From the NCBI GenBank assembly GCA_905178155.1, contig CAJINV010000013.1:672344-736343 (forward strand): a stretch of DNA of 64,000 nt, given 5' to 3'. Made by a program: the position numbers and the translations under genes. Shown here piece by piece: positions 11,284-23,329 of this stretch. This DNA is from Amoebophrya sp. A120. Its lineage: Eukaryota; Sar; Dinophyceae; Syndiniales; Amoebophryaceae. Each line of letters starts with the position of its first letter. The first letter of the stretch is position 1. The notes beneath the pieces were generated by a model. That model ran no database searches and was not told where the DNA came from. It saw only the letters and a list, made by a program, of their open reading frames with translations.

Positions 11284-12953
11284 TCATCGTCACAGAGCTT
11301 GACGAAGCGGCTGAAAGATAAGATTGGGATTTTATCACCTTCTACACGCATCTGCATGCTAACCTCCTCCAAAAATTCATCATCTGCAAACAAGATGGCG
11401 TACAACACACTATCGTTAGAACTAGAAGAGGAGTTGGATCGTCGTCTGGAATCCCAGTCCACAGTGGGTATGGAAGTGCACCATATCAACCCCCCCCCCT
11501 TTCCATCATTTTTTGAAGGGCGTCATGGGCAGCAACAGCAACAATGGCAGTGGTGCGTTCTTGCGTGACAATGCTGTGTAAAGCATTCTTGTAGTACTGT
11601 TTGACGTTCGAAATGTTTCCTTGTTGTGTTGCAGAGAGTCGTCTTCGTCCTTACCGGTAGGATTTGAAATCGGTATTTTGCAGTATTCAGAAATGAGGGT
11701 TGGGTCCATGTGCACTCGCATACGGTCGGTATCTATGATCGAAGGCATCACGGGTGGAACCATTTCGAGCGATACGTTGCGCAACTCCAGGATCCGCCCG
11801 GGAGACCGTTTTGGGCGGGCTTCCGGGAGAGACAATCCCTACGCCGACGACATTTACGGGGAGAGGGTGGAGCGTGACCGTGAGCAGCAATATCGAGACA
11901 CAATGCTGCGCTGCTGGGCGGCCGAGGTTGCATATGACCGTGCACAACTCCCCCTCCCCCTCATTTGTCATGCAAAATACCCAATCCACCCTTTGCCTCT
12001 TTGCACTGTTTGCATGACAAGTTCTGGTAGCGGCCCAAGTTGCACTATAATCCAGTGCAAATTTGTCATGCAGGGCCGGCATTCTTGCCGATGCTTGTAT
12101 TGCTGTTCATGCCATACAAATGAGGGGGAGGGGGAGTTGTGCACTGTTATATCGCAACGGGTGCTTGTTCTCCTCTCGTCGGTTTCGAGCAATGGTTCGT
12201 CCGTGAACAAGAACAGATTAAGACGAATGAAGGTACTATGCCTATGCCTCTTTGTCTTTGATATTGATTTGACTGCGTAGTACAACGCGTATGCAAGACC
12301 ATGCGCGTTTTTGTCCTAGGAAGGCGGCCTCCGCTTCGGAGGTGCGGCAAAATCTCTTGTAGAAACATTACATCGAACTACAGCCGAAATTTTATGGAGA
12401 TAAATTCAACAATCAAATAGAAATACAAACTTACTTTCGACAACAATGCAGCAGAGTATAATGGGGAAACGCAAATTTACTGTCAAAGCCGGTCGGGCGC
12501 GGCGTCTTTCTCGTGCTCCAGCTATCCCAGAGAGAAAGGCTGGCAGGTGATCTACATGTCTGTAGTTTTAATGCAAAGTCAGTGCCAATAAAAGCAAAAC
12601 GACAAATAAATCTGCAAAACAAGAAGTTCTCTTGCACAAAAACCTAAGTAGAAGTAGAGCAGCATTCTATGGCCTCGCCCATGACAGATTTTCCCGCGTA
12701 TTCATTTCTGCAACACAAGTACATGTACGGCCTGCCATCTTTTTCCTTTGGGATACCACCGCCCGGTCCCGCTCTACCACCCCGACTTCGCCGGCCGACT
12801 CCAGGTCCAGCACCCGCTCGCGCTCTACCCCGACGTCTGCGGTGGAAAGATTGTCTCGAGGACCGATCATGTTGAGTTTGACTAAGAATCAGCCGGTCAC
12901 AACTACTATCGATGCAATTGAGAATCACTGTCGTGATGAAGATCATGCGCATT
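11284..12953 (+). CDS. Possible multi-exon gene, unresolved; strand uncertain
   Basis: Candidate + exons lie at about 11284-11460, 11636-11939, 12150-12230 and 12640-12953. Supporting signs are an acceptor-like TTGTTGTGTTGCAG ending near 11635 and a perfect introner at 11940-12144 between two open stretches. The stretch before the introner reads VGFEIGILQYSEMRVGS... and an Arg/Asp-rich helix-like segment. The opposite strand over 11277-11835 is also open and looks protein-like (segments FADDEFLEEVSMQM and VPPVMPSIIDTDRM), so the coding strand cannot be decided by eye. I favour + because all other genes point that way. No domain recognised. Confidence 0.25.
11940..12144 (+). mobile_element. 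Introner-like element, GTGCACAAC-CCCCCT family
   Basis: A 205-bp element with perfect 29-bp terminal inverted repeats beginning GTGCACAACTCCCCCTCCCC (11940-11968) and ending with the complement at 12116-12144. Outside them, catatgacc and its near-complement tgttatatc continue the pairing. The interior has three copies of TTGTCATGC or its complement GCATGACAA. The same terminus is seen at 25695-25931, so this is a dispersed family. Confidence 0.8.
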
Positions 12954-14403
12954 AAGTCCTTATGAATCAACAGCTGGGAGCAAATGAATCCACAACTGGC
13001 TCAATAAAACCTGTTGTACTCTTGGAGTTGTCGACGTAATCATCGTAATTTTCTTGTCACGCGAACGCGTTATGGCCACACTGTCATATCAAATATATAA
13101 GACATTTTCAATTATAATGCTGGAAAAACGGAGGTGCACCAGAATCAGAAATCGATGACACAAATCTAGAGAAGATTTATCACACCAAAAATACCAAGTA
13201 GCTGTTTTGATCCACTTACGCATCGCGAAGCTGTTTTTGCGAAGTCTAAGGATCGGGAGTGATTTAAGAAAAAAAGTAGCCACAAAGAGCAAGATGAGCC
13301 ACAGTATTCGTTTTTGGAAAGAAAACGGGAACACCGAGGACTTTTGCTGAAAGCTTCAAACAAGACGTAGCGTCCACGACAACCACGACGTGTTTGTAGG
13401 GCAGGCGACCTTATTTCACGACGTCAATCATACTATTGGTACGGAGTATTGATCCAGAAGAGAGAGGGAATGAGTCATGAACGTGATTCATTTCAGAATG
13501 ATAGTGGTCGCTGACGTCGAGTCTGAGTTTGGGCGCGTTTGTCTCCATTGTTCTGGTTTGCACGTCGTTGCGAACAAGCCATCATGTGCACAGATTCGAA
13601 AAGCAAATCCGCAGATCATGTTTTTTGAGGAAGTTGTGTAAGTTTGTCGTGATGGAACGGTGTAAAAGGCGATAACAAGGGCTCCTCTGGTCGACGAGAG
13701 TGAGTAAGTAAATGCAGCTGTCACTGCGTTGATCCGAGTATCATGGAGAAGGAAACTCTTTTGATGTTGCATTCGCGAGAACTGCACGTAGGTACGGAGT
13801 ATGATAATGTGAGTTGTAACGTAAAAGAAGAAGAACTAGGCGCTTTCGCTCGCTCGCGCGCCTAGAGTTCGATGTACTGTAGAGCTACTCCAAGCTGCGA
13901 TGTGTACTAGCCGACGATCGCCGAGACGCGTCGAAGAATATCAAAGGAGATGAAAAACCTCTTCGATCATCGCATCATGCATCCGAACTCATGGTCATTG
14001 ACACTCATAGAAAGCTTAAACCTGTTTTTTCATGATTTCGTTTTCGCCATGCTGGTTGATTGACTCTCTCTTGCTCTTCATGAAAGAATATGGGCATTTG
14101 TTCGTCCTTTGAAAAAATGCACGCCATAGCTTCGTCTTGTAAAAAAAAAAGTTCTACTTCTAAGGTCTTTTTTGTGATATTTCAACTCTGTGTGAAAGAC
14201 AAGAACGTAGTTGTATATCGTTTTCTCAGAAATAGATACTCATGTGATCCTATTGTGAGAAGTACTAATACTAAAAAAGTTTTAGTTGTAGTTGAGCAGC
14301 AGTCGTATTCCACCTCGTCGCGTATAATCCTATTCCAATAGCAATATCCTAGGACAACTATTGTCTCGCATTACGAGGAGACCACCACTGCTGCAAAATC
14401 ACG
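12954..14403. other. Noncoding stretch, nothing recognised
   Basis: Short open frames only, on both strands (for example 13488-13787 on -). A small palindrome-rich patch near 13838-13866 (ggcgctttcgctcgctcgcg) and poly-A runs are the only notable features. No RNA gene recognised. Confidence 0.5.
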
Positions 14404-16657
14404 ATGTTTGGTTTTGCGTTGGATCGCGATTTGAAGTTCCAGCTCTCCACTGAGATCTATGAGGAGCCCCGCGGCCACGAGAACCGGGTGACCGACATTA
14501 CCTTGCTCGCCCAGCGGGAATTCCGTCTGGAGAACGAGATTTCTCGCGAAGAGTGCCGCTTCTATTCCTACCTGACGGGTGTCACCACGCCCCAGCCCAG
14601 CGATGGAGCGGACTACTTCAACGCCAGTACTAGAATCGGAGGGAACGGCATGGCGGGCTACTTCGGCAGGGAAGACATGCACGCACGGAAGAAAGTGGTG
14701 GATAAGATGCAAAAGGACTCTGACTTTCCGACGCACTGCATGCGATGCCGCAAGGACATACCGGTGAAAATGTACCAGAACTTCGTCGAAGGTACTCACA
14801 TTAGCGACGACTGATAGTACGATATAATGGTGTTCGTAGTTCATTTGTTCCAAAGGCGGGGGCTCGGCCGGCGCAATGATGATGATCATTCATTCTTGAA
14901 GCACTAGTAATATCACTTTGGTTTGACGAACTACATAAATATGATAATGATAGACAGAAAGAAAATCTTCTTCAGTTGTGCAACCGAACCCCTGCAAAAA
15001 GGAGTGCCCGCACGGACCCTTTTGCAACCAGTGCGTCGCGGCGATGATGAAAAACACGCTCCCCTTCTGCCACATCTGTAGTGGACAAGCTTCCGGATTC
15101 CGAAACTTTGGCGAGGAAGAAGTGGACCATTTGCTTGGGAGAATAGCGTACTGTTCTGACCTTCTCGTTTTTCAGACTGCCGATTGTTTCGAGGGTTTTT
15201 TCACACAGCTGCTGCATAATCCCATCATAAATTTGAGATCATAATATGTGTCGTTGCTTCTTCTACTTCTACTGCACTGCTGGAGGATATACTTTCTGAT
15301 TTTAGTGAAACGCGGACCTTATGTCTTATGAAACAAACATCACAGCGGAATACCAGGCGACATAGAAGTAGCTGGTCTTGCTGGGTCTTCAAGTGCAGCT
15401 TGTAGCAGTTCTGCCTCTTCTTCGAGCACGTCTTCGAAGAAACCTACAGGCCGTGCGGAGGTCGTTGTTGCAGCTCCAGCTACAACGTCGATTTTTCCAC
15501 AAGAACCGGCCGCGAAGTTGCTGGACCGATGGACTCCTGATTTGCTGGCGAAAATGCTGCTGTACATCTCGACCGCACCACTACCCGAGGATGCAGATTT
15601 AGAAGGCGGTAGAATAAATGATGAAAAGCAGGAAGATCACGATGACCACGTGGAGGGCGATCAGCAGGCGCCCGAACCGTCCGAGGATGTTGTCATCGAA
15701 CTTTCATCATCGTCATCATCTTCATCGTCTTCTGCAATCGAAAATAACGAAGAGCCGACCACAGGTGGAGGAAAGAAGAGCAGGAGTAAAAACGGGACCA
15801 CGAGTGCGGGCGCTTCGTCCAGGAACAAGAAAAAGAATTCGAATGATCAGGAGTCGAATTATTCCGCAGAAGCAGAACCGAAAGAAAACGCTGCGAGTTC
15901 TTGTGCGAAGAACCAAGAGGAGATGAATCCTAAGACGAGAGAACAAGCAACGCCATTCGACGACGCGACTACCGCTAGAACAACAAAAAATGACAGCACT
16001 TCGAAAATAGTCGGAATCCCCTTCCACTTGAAGTCCTGTTTGGTTAACTCGTTGCTGACGCGGAAATCCGAGCTAGACTTCGAAACTTTCGTGAAAGAAG
16101 TTTTGGAAAAACGCGTTGCGGTGCTAAAGTACAACGCATTTCCACCCGACACACCTATACTGGTGGGAGACGACGACACCGCTCCCGGGCCGCCACTCGA
16201 GGTAGCAGGAGAAGTTGCCGCCGTGCATATTAGGAATAAACCGAGTTGTCAGCAATCCCAATCCATCCCTCTATCCGCAATAATAGCAAACGGCGAAGCG
16301 GACACTTCGGATGCCACGACTAGCTCCAACGGCAAGGGTGGATCGAGCTCTGCGTCTGCCAGTAGCTCGAGTACAACGACCTCCGCATCTGGCGAACTGC
16401 AGGGCAGCTTGCATACGCAAAAAAATAACGGTGCTGTCAGTACTACGTCTTCCGTCGCTGTGCAGGAAATCAATGCTGGCGTTGGAAGATTGGACCTCCG
16501 TTCCAATGGAGGTCCCCCGGCGCACGTAGAACATGGTCGGGAAATCACCCCCGACGTGAATGAAGAGGACAGCGGCTGCAGTGACGAGGAAGGAAACGCG
16601 CCAGATGACGAACCTGCGCTCCAGCAGAAAAAAGCGAAACGGCAGCGGGTTGCGTGA
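14404..16657 (+). CDS. RING-finger-like protein, possible E3 ubiquitin ligase
   Basis: Exons 14404-14791, 14976-15110 and 15357-16657 give 607 residues. Metal-ligand pattern: HCMRC at 14734-14748, then after the first intron C-x3-C-P-H-x3-C-x2-C from about 14994 and FCHIC at about 15066-15080. This matches the C-x2-C...C-x-H...C-x2-C...C-x2-C order of RING domains, with one extra residue after the His. The rest is a Ser-rich disordered region with a short globular patch near 16003-16150 (VGIPFHLKSCLVNSLL...). The first intron is GT-AG, phase 1. The second (15111-15356) keeps frame only with a GC donor. RING proteins usually recruit E2 enzymes to ubiquitinate targets; that role is inferred here. 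Confidence 0.55.
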
Positions 16658-17820
16658 TTTGAAGTAGTTGTGACAGTTGCACAGATGAGGATTTTTTGAA
16701 TATGCGTAGAAATGAATATAAGTAGATCTCCTCAGAGATGGCACTTCCACTTGTGAGTTTCTGTTGGTTGTAAACGACGACAAAGCTGATGGAGCGGCGG
16801 GCACCATAGAGCAAAAATGTTGAAGTGTCTCGTCTCTTGTTGCGACTTCATCAAAAATAGCTGAAATTCATTGTTTTGTACTTCTTGAAAATTATAAAGG
16901 GCTACAGGGCCATCTTAGCCTTTCGATATCTCCGACTGTCTAGTAACTGCTGCATCGACACCATGTATTCCAAAACTCAACGAAATTTCGTGCGCACAAA
17001 TGCTACCGAGTGCTCCTTTTCTTGTATCAATCATTCTAACTTGGCGACATTTTGCTGTAGCTAGTGCGTATTTCGCAAGAAGAACGTTCGATCGCACCGT
17101 AATAAGTACCTTCTGTTGTTGCTTGTTATCGTTATGCTATGTTGCAAAAACTTTCCATCTCTTATGTTGGGACGTCTTGCAGATGCAGTTGCTCCTGGTC
17201 CTCTTCATGGAGCACTACTACCTTGTGGTCAGGCTCACCACAAAAAGACGCGACGCAAATTAATTGCCGAATGCATTTAACTTCGCAAATTTTCAAGTTA
17301 ATCAACGTACTTGCGACGTCGAACTTGACGAATGTTTTTGTTGGTCTGCCTAGTCCTGCCTGTGCGTCCGCGTTCGCATTTGTCCAAACACGTTTTTCAA
17401 GGGGGCGCTTCCTTACTTTACTCTTCTGACGCCGTGACGAGGGGACCGGGATGGGTAGGACGGAGATACGGAGAGACCAGCACTCAACACATGAAGATAG
17501 GCGTGAGCAAGAAACAAACATATTTATGTTGAATAAGGACTGCTTTCTCGTCGAGGAGCAGCGCGAAGAGCCCGCGAAAGAATGCGTCAATTTAGATGTT
17601 TAGAGTGGACATGAGAGCCGGATGAGAGATTTAGCTTCAATCAGCAGGCGTGCTAGACGAGGAATAGCCTCTCGCTTAAATAAAGTTGCATCGTGGACAT
17701 TCTGCAGGTGGAGAGAGGGCCGCGAGTATAAGGCGGGGCTTTTGTTTTATAAAGCCGCCGTCGCTTCTTGTACAATCACCGCCGCATTGTTCTTGGAAAT
17801 AAAAGAAACAACTGAAAATC
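16658..17820. other. Intergenic region upstream of the WD40 gene
   Basis: No convincing coding sequence; open frames at 16876-17064 and 17139-17429 have random-looking composition. The last 60 bases before the ATG at 17821 are A-rich (aaataaaagaaacaactgaaaatc), like the leaders before 38573 and 53354. No TATA box is claimed. Confidence 0.45.
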
Positions 17821-20800
17821 ATGTTGACCGGCGAGCAAACGTTTAAGTTGCCCTTTACGGGCGTGAATCTGGACCGCGACCAGGTGGAAAAACTGCCGCA
17901 GCCCTACCGTTTTTTGTCGAAAATCATCGACGGTTTGGTGGAAGAGGTAAACGACCGAATTTTGGAAATCGATATGAACTGCAAATATGTCTGGGTCTGG
18001 GAGATTGCGAGATGTGTCATGTTAGTCTGGCACGACTCTAAACTCTGTATTGCGTGCCAACGAAGAGGCCCTCTTGTCTATCATGCAAAAACGCAGTTTC
18101 TCATGCTGAGTACGCAACTCTGAAACACGGAAAGACTTGCCATGCTGGGCAGCGCATTACAGTGTGCTTAATATTCCCTTCCTTGCATCACAAATTTCCA
18201 AACCCAGACATCTTTGCAATGCATAATCGAAAAGCGCAAACGACAGCAGGTTTTCGAGTACAACCTACCGGAGATCTTTATGGTGTTCTCAAACGTTACA
18301 TTCTCGACTGTTGCATGAATTTGCAATGCAAGAATGGCAAAAATGCAAGTGTGAAGAGTGCGCCTTTTGCATTACAGGTTCGGCACAGATTTAGATGCTG
18401 TTTAGCCCTTTGGAAATTTGTCATGCGAAGCAGCTTGATGATCATGATAGTGATACTGATGAGAGTTTTGCATGACAAATTCATGTAACCGCTGAGAGTG
18501 TAACGTTTGAGAGCCCCATAATCTTTCCCACCGGGCAGATTGTCCTGGATGACAATTCGGCATCCAAACCCGCGGCAGGACCAGGAGTACTAGACACGGC
18601 GGCAGCAGGCGGCCGTGGGAGTGCTGCTGCTGCTCCACCGGTGGTCACGAACCGGATCAATTGCATTGCAAACTCTTCCTCCGGCCATGTGGATGTGTCC
18701 TCTTCCACTGGCAACTACACGAGCGGCAGCAACTCCGTGGCACCGCACGGGGCTGGCGGGCCATCTTCAAAATCCGTGTTGAACACAATCGTCGCATGCG
18801 GGACCGAAAGCGGGGAGCTCATCATGCTGGATCTGCAGGGCACCGGAAGACTTGTGTGCAACCTGCAGCTGGTCCCGAAACAACCACCACCGGTGGTCGA
18901 GGAGGATGTTGAAGAAGGCGCCGGGGGACAGGCCGCGCCCGTGCATCCCATGAAGAAACCGGTATTATTTGAAAGCGGATGTAGTGTGCTTGTTGTTTGG
19001 GGGTTGTATAGGGATGTATACGCGAGAGGATGTTTCGCTCATACTGAAAAAATGTTTCTTCACTCCCAAAATGTATAAATGTTGACGGGCCTAGTATGAA
19101 TCTACACCACAAGCAAGATGATAAAGACAAAGTCTAAGTCACCAAGAACTTCGCTCCTCCTGCACGACAGGGCAGTGTGACGCACGTGGCGATGACGACG
19201 GGGTTTCTGAAGCGGCGGGCGATCTGCGAGAACTGCAGTCTCTGGCGGTCCGTGAACCCAAAAGTGGTCGCTGCGGTGAACGGGCAGAGCTATTTGAAAG
19301 TTTGCGAGTTTCGAAACAAGGACTACATCCACTCCGAGCAGCTAGTTCCGTTCGCGAAACTGCAGTATCCCCAGGAAGTGGTAGACTTTACCAACAGCAC
19401 AGACGGCGATGCCGATGGAGGACCAGGCAGCAAGGAAGTTTCTCCGGTGCGGCAAATTTCCACCTGGGGGAACAGTGGCGCCTTGTGGACCTGTGCGTTT
19501 CTTTTGACCGCCTCGAACACGGGAAAGGTGTTTGTTTACCGGAGTTCGCTCGGCAAGCCACTGGAGAAGGACTTCAAAAACGCCGCGGGCGGAAACTCCA
19601 AGTCCTTCAACAGCAAGCAGCCGTTTACCATCCAGGAGGAGGGGGAAACCGACGCGGAGCAGGGCTTGAACGATTCCCTCGGACCCGGGAACACGCTCGC
19701 CAACGGGTTGCACGATGCCGCGAAAATTGAGCAGGCGTGGGATGACGCGGAGAAAGTTGCCACCGTGGCGACACCACTCTACTCGGTCTCGCTACCCGGC
19801 TATCAAATGTAAAAATGTCTGGGTCTGGAAGATTGGAACTTGTGGTTGTGATGCTGCGTCTGCATTATCCAAAAATCTGTATTGCATGAACAGCAAAAGA
19901 GGCCTGGTTTTGGCCACGGCGAGAGGGCATTTCTCATGCGGTATAGGCATCAGAACGCCCTCGCAATATCTGTGATGCTAGGGCATGCATCGCAGACGTC
20001 AGGAGTCACGCAAGATGTGCATGACAAACCTTGCATCCTTCCAGACCCAGACACTTTTACATTTGATACCGGCTTCAGCATGCGGGCAACCGCCCAGCCG
20101 CTCCCGCCCATGTATCCTGAGTAAAAACGTACCCACACCAGAGTTGTAATGCAGATTTGCAAAGACAGGAAGACTTGTAATGCGCATCACCATGAGAGCC
20201 ATTTACAATCGTGTTTTGGAATTTGTGATGCTGTGAACAGGATGAGCAGATGAATCTGTGATGCGGCTGCACTTGCTAACCTGCACTACACTGCAGAGCG
20301 CAACTTGTCATGCGTGACTGACTCACAAAAGTCCTAGGCTTGTGTTGCAAAATCCCCACCCTGGCTCTGGTGTGGGTACGTTTTTACTCAGGATGCCATG
20401 TCCTCCATATTCGCGGACTTTTTCTTCGTTTGCGGCGAGTCCACAAACGAAAAAACCTACAGCCGGCCGGGCTCGCTGGTGTTGTGGAGCGAGAAGAGCA
20501 ACTTGCTCTACTTCGGAAGTATCCCAATGGTCGAGAACGAGTGCGACCAGCGGGGTGCGATGCAAGCGCAGGATGGCAGTCTGGATTTGACGGAGGTTCC
20601 GCTAGATCCGATTGACGAATCGGTGAAAGCCGTCGCGGAAACGAAGTCCTTGTGTCTCAACAAGCACTGGCTTTTTATGGACGCGGTTTCCGCGGTGGGC
20701 CGGAGTGCCAGCGGAACTGTGATCGGAGTAGGGACGGAAACAGGGTATCTTTAGCAGGGTTTTAGTTTTTTGCAAAAGGGTTAATCTGTGTTGCGTTCTT

Positions 20801-22344
20801 TTTCGGAGATTACGACACGGATTTCTCGTGCGGGCTGATGAAGGAAGTAAGTAGTTGATCTTGAGGAAGTTGACAGCAGCAGCAGGCCAAAAGAACCACA
20901 TCCAAAAATCGATCTACAACAGCACTGTCACCCTCTGGTCCGGCTGGACCATGTCCAATCTCTTTTCCGACTGCCCGGGCCACTATGGTCGCGTTGAGTC
21001 CGTTTCTTTCGCCGGAAATGCGCGCGTCCTCACGGGTGGGTCCGACGGGTGGGTGCACGTGTTGAGCTGCGAAACGGGGAAGCTCATTTTCCGCACCAAC
21101 ACCTGTCCCGCCTTCGAACCCTGCCACAGTCTCTGTCACCTGTTGTCGGGGTTCGTACCGCTCGCGATTGGTGTCTCGGAGGTGGGACAGCTGCGGTTGT
21201 GGGACACGAGGTTGAGCGATAAGCTCGGAAAATTGATCGCAGCGCCGGAAGGGTACTTAATCATGAACCTTTTTATATGGAATTTGGAATTAGTACGTGA
21301 TGCACCTCCACTTTTTGCACTACCTTGACGTTCACAGTTTGGTTGTATTGTTTTGACGTTCACGATTTGGTTGTATTGAAAAGCTAAAGCTCACGACCTT
21401 CATTATATGATCAGTTCCTGTCTCGGCGAGAACACGAAGCTACACGCCGGCTACGACTCCTTCGCTGTGTTTCAGACGCAAGAGGGGCAAACCTGCGTCT
21501 CCGTGTACGACACGAACATGATTCTCAGCAACATGTTCGCGGGGATCTCCGCCAGACTAGAAAACAGTCGGAGCTCCTCGGCGTCAAAGCTCTTCCGGGT
21601 TTTGACATCGGAACAAAGGAAAAATCCCCCAGCGAAGGTATACAGGTTGAGGACTGCTGCTGCTGGTGCTCGTTATCCTCCTGCCGCGTCAGAGAAGAAA
21701 GAGCGAGCAGATGAATTTGTTATTCCTTGTACGGCAATAGATACTGGAATAGTATGTTGGCTGCTGCTGCATGAGAAAATATTGTTATTCGGAACAAGTT
21801 ATCGAGCGAGAAACTAAACCCACACGACCAGGATCACCGCAGCACCGCCACCACAGTGTCAGGTCCCGGACAATCCTCGGCGAATCGCAGCGTCGCGAAG
21901 TCCACCGCCACCTCCGGCGGAGGCAGTTCCGCGCAACACAAGTCCGCGTCCTCCTCGCGGGGCCGGTCGTCCCCGAAAAAGAAGGGCACGCTGACCCAGG
22001 CTTCCTTGATGGCACACGTATCCAATGCAACTGTATCGTACTCGTTTTGATTTCTGTCGCAGTCATGCATGACAGATCTATGTTGCAGGAATCAATTTGT
22101 GTTGCAATTTTTCCTAAACCTTTTGCGATACTTTTGCAATGCATAGCACGAAGTGCAGTATGATCTTCCCGCGGGGGCGACGCAGCAGCAGGAAATCGAG
22201 CCAAACCCCTTGGATTTGGAGTGGCGACGCGTGGGCGTGGAGAAGTACCGGGGGATATTGGCGGAGAAAGCGACCTCGAGGAAAAAAGTGACGGTTTTGT
22301 TGGACGAGGTGCACAAAAAAATACAGTCGGCGGGAGGATCCTAG
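17821..22344 (+). CDS. WD40-repeat protein, WDR93/FAP297-like
   Basis: Eleven proposed exons: 17821-17988, 18208-18309, 18497-18961, 19171-19808, 20079-20118, 20392-20744, 20809-20846, 20877-21252, 21415-21637, 21832-22017, 22159-22344. They sum to 2775 nt, an exact 924 codons plus stop. The N-terminus (KLPQPYRFLSKIIDGLVEE, then IIEKRKRQQVFEYNLPEIF) resembles my memory of WDR93, called FAP297 in Chlamydomonas and placed in the axonemal central pair. WD-like blades are visible: VACGTESGELIMLDLQG (about 18792), LTASNTGKVFVYRSS (about 19504), SVSFAGNARVLTGGSDGWVH (20999-21058) and VGQLRLWDTR (about 21183). The C-terminal part is Ser-rich then helical. A flagellar role fits a flagellated alveolate but rests on family resemblance. 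Exon 2 to 3, exon 4 to 5 and the 20877 acceptor are the least certain joins. Confidence 0.65.
17989..18207 (+). mobile_element. Introner-like element, GTCTGGGTCTGG family
   Basis: A 219-nt GT-AG intron. Ends TGCAAATATGTCTGGGTCTG (from 17980) and its near-complement CCAAACCCAGACATCTTTGC pair across the element. The splice sites fall inside the TIR (GTCTGG...CCCAG), so about nine bases on each side remain in the mRNA and would encode the CKY and TSLQC residues. Nearly the same body is found at 28374-28595. Confidence 0.75.
18310..18496 (+). mobile_element. Introner-like element, GCATGAATTTG family
   Basis: A 187-nt intron, donor GTTGCATGAATTTG at 18310, right end GCATGACAAATTCATG at about 18470-18485. 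CATGAATTTG and CAAATTCATG are inverted copies. The interior has repeated TTTGTCATGC/GCATGACAAA motifs. Acceptor chosen at GCTGAG (18496) to keep frame. Confidence 0.55.
19809..20078 (+). mobile_element. Introner-like element, GTCTGGGTCTGG family, extended TIR
   Basis: The element spans 19801-20068 and has 31-bp near-perfect inverted ends starting TATCAAATGTAAAAATGTCT. It shares the GTCTGGGTCTGG core with 17989-18207 and 28374-28595. Here the family's usual donor would leave an in-frame stop, so splicing seems shifted: donor GTAAAAATG at 19809, acceptor GGCTTCAG ending at 20078, just outside the right TIR. Confidence 0.65.
20115..20393 (+). mobile_element. Introner-like element with GA-AG splice sites (family TCCTG-W-GTAAAAAC)
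   Basis: 279 bp with perfect 29-bp inverted ends starting TCCTGAGTAAAAACGTACCC (20115-20143) and mirrored at 20365-20393. Frame and protein continuity (LPPMYP-DAMSSIFADFF) require an intron at 20119-20391, that is GA...AG. It is homologous at its ends to the 47-471 intron, where the same position is GT and the opposite strand base has changed to match. Confidence 0.75.
22018..22158 (+). mobile_element. Short introner-like element, TGCAA-GTATCG family
   Basis: A 141-nt GT-AG intron, phase 0 on both sides. TGCAACTGTATCG near 22026 and CGATACTTTTGCA near 22132 are inverted copies. Its right end is shared with the intron ending at 1122. The interior contains GTCATGCATGACA. The same TIR core bounds the large element at 28657-30197. 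Confidence 0.65.
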
Positions 22345-23329
22345 GAAATAAGGTACGTGCACCCGATTTTGAGCACACACATTTAGACCTTAGTTCTGTT
22401 GTTCATGCCGTTGACTTGTTCGAGGGTGAGGAACAAGGTCGCTCACTCAGGCTGTTTTTTGAAATAGTAATTTTCACGCCAGTTTTGCGAGCAAGGGAGA
22501 AAATAGTCTACGTGTGGTCGTGCAAAAGACCGACATGCGGATACTGATAGATCACGCACTTGGTTAGGGAAACAAATACCGAATGATTTCCAGTTGCGAT
22601 TGCGCGCGCAAAGGCAAGCAGAAACAAACAGGAATTTATTATAGCGGGAACTCAAGCATCTTTGGGTGTTTACAAAAGATAAACCATGTAGTTGAACTTG
22701 AGTGCAAGCCTATGAATAAGATGGATGCGGCCACCGGATCAAAAAGATCACCGAGATCCTGTCATCGAAATTTGTCTGCCACCTCTACCGTTGTATTAGT
22801 ACTTGTAGCTGCTTCTGGCTCTGCGAGTAAATCAATATCCCGTCACGAAATTGCAATTGAAATCTATGATCTGCTGATATGAAGAAAGTCGGTGTCTGTT
22901 GCCTGTCGTCGATTTCCTTTTTTTTCTGGCATGGGCATGAGCTGCCTCAGGCTGAGGAAAGAGCAGTGACTGGATACAGATCGTCGTGCCGCAAATTCGA
23001 TCTTCTGGCTCTTTCTGTGTACGGATTTCGACGCACCTGACCGCAACTCGTGAAAGAATAATCTAATTTTCACACGATTTGATTATCATGCGGCATAGAC
23101 AGCAAAACAAAAACTCGTTAACGTATGCCTAACAAAACATGGTATCCCTAGGTAGCTTTGATTATCGACATTCTGATTCGACATAACTCTCACTATTCAT
23201 CATAATCTAAAAAAGCTGCCCAAAAAGCTGCAAAAGAGGAAGAACTTGTTCCTGTTACAACAAGCACTGTAAGAGCAATACAGTAATAAAAAGAATTGAG
23301 ACTTGATAAATCAAACTCGCATCGCAGCC
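22345..23329. other. Intergenic, nothing recognised
   Basis: 3' flank of the WD40 gene and 5' flank of the secreted EEP gene. Open frames (22583-22882 on +, 22443-22655 on -) have no protein-like features. No RNA gene or repeat seen. Confidence 0.5.

Noticed and set aside
11277-11835. Minus-strand gene with protein-like segments
   Set aside because: Not annotated separately. The opposite strand has a good acceptor and an introner between open stretches, and all other genes are on +. Kept as an alternative in the entry for 11284-12953.
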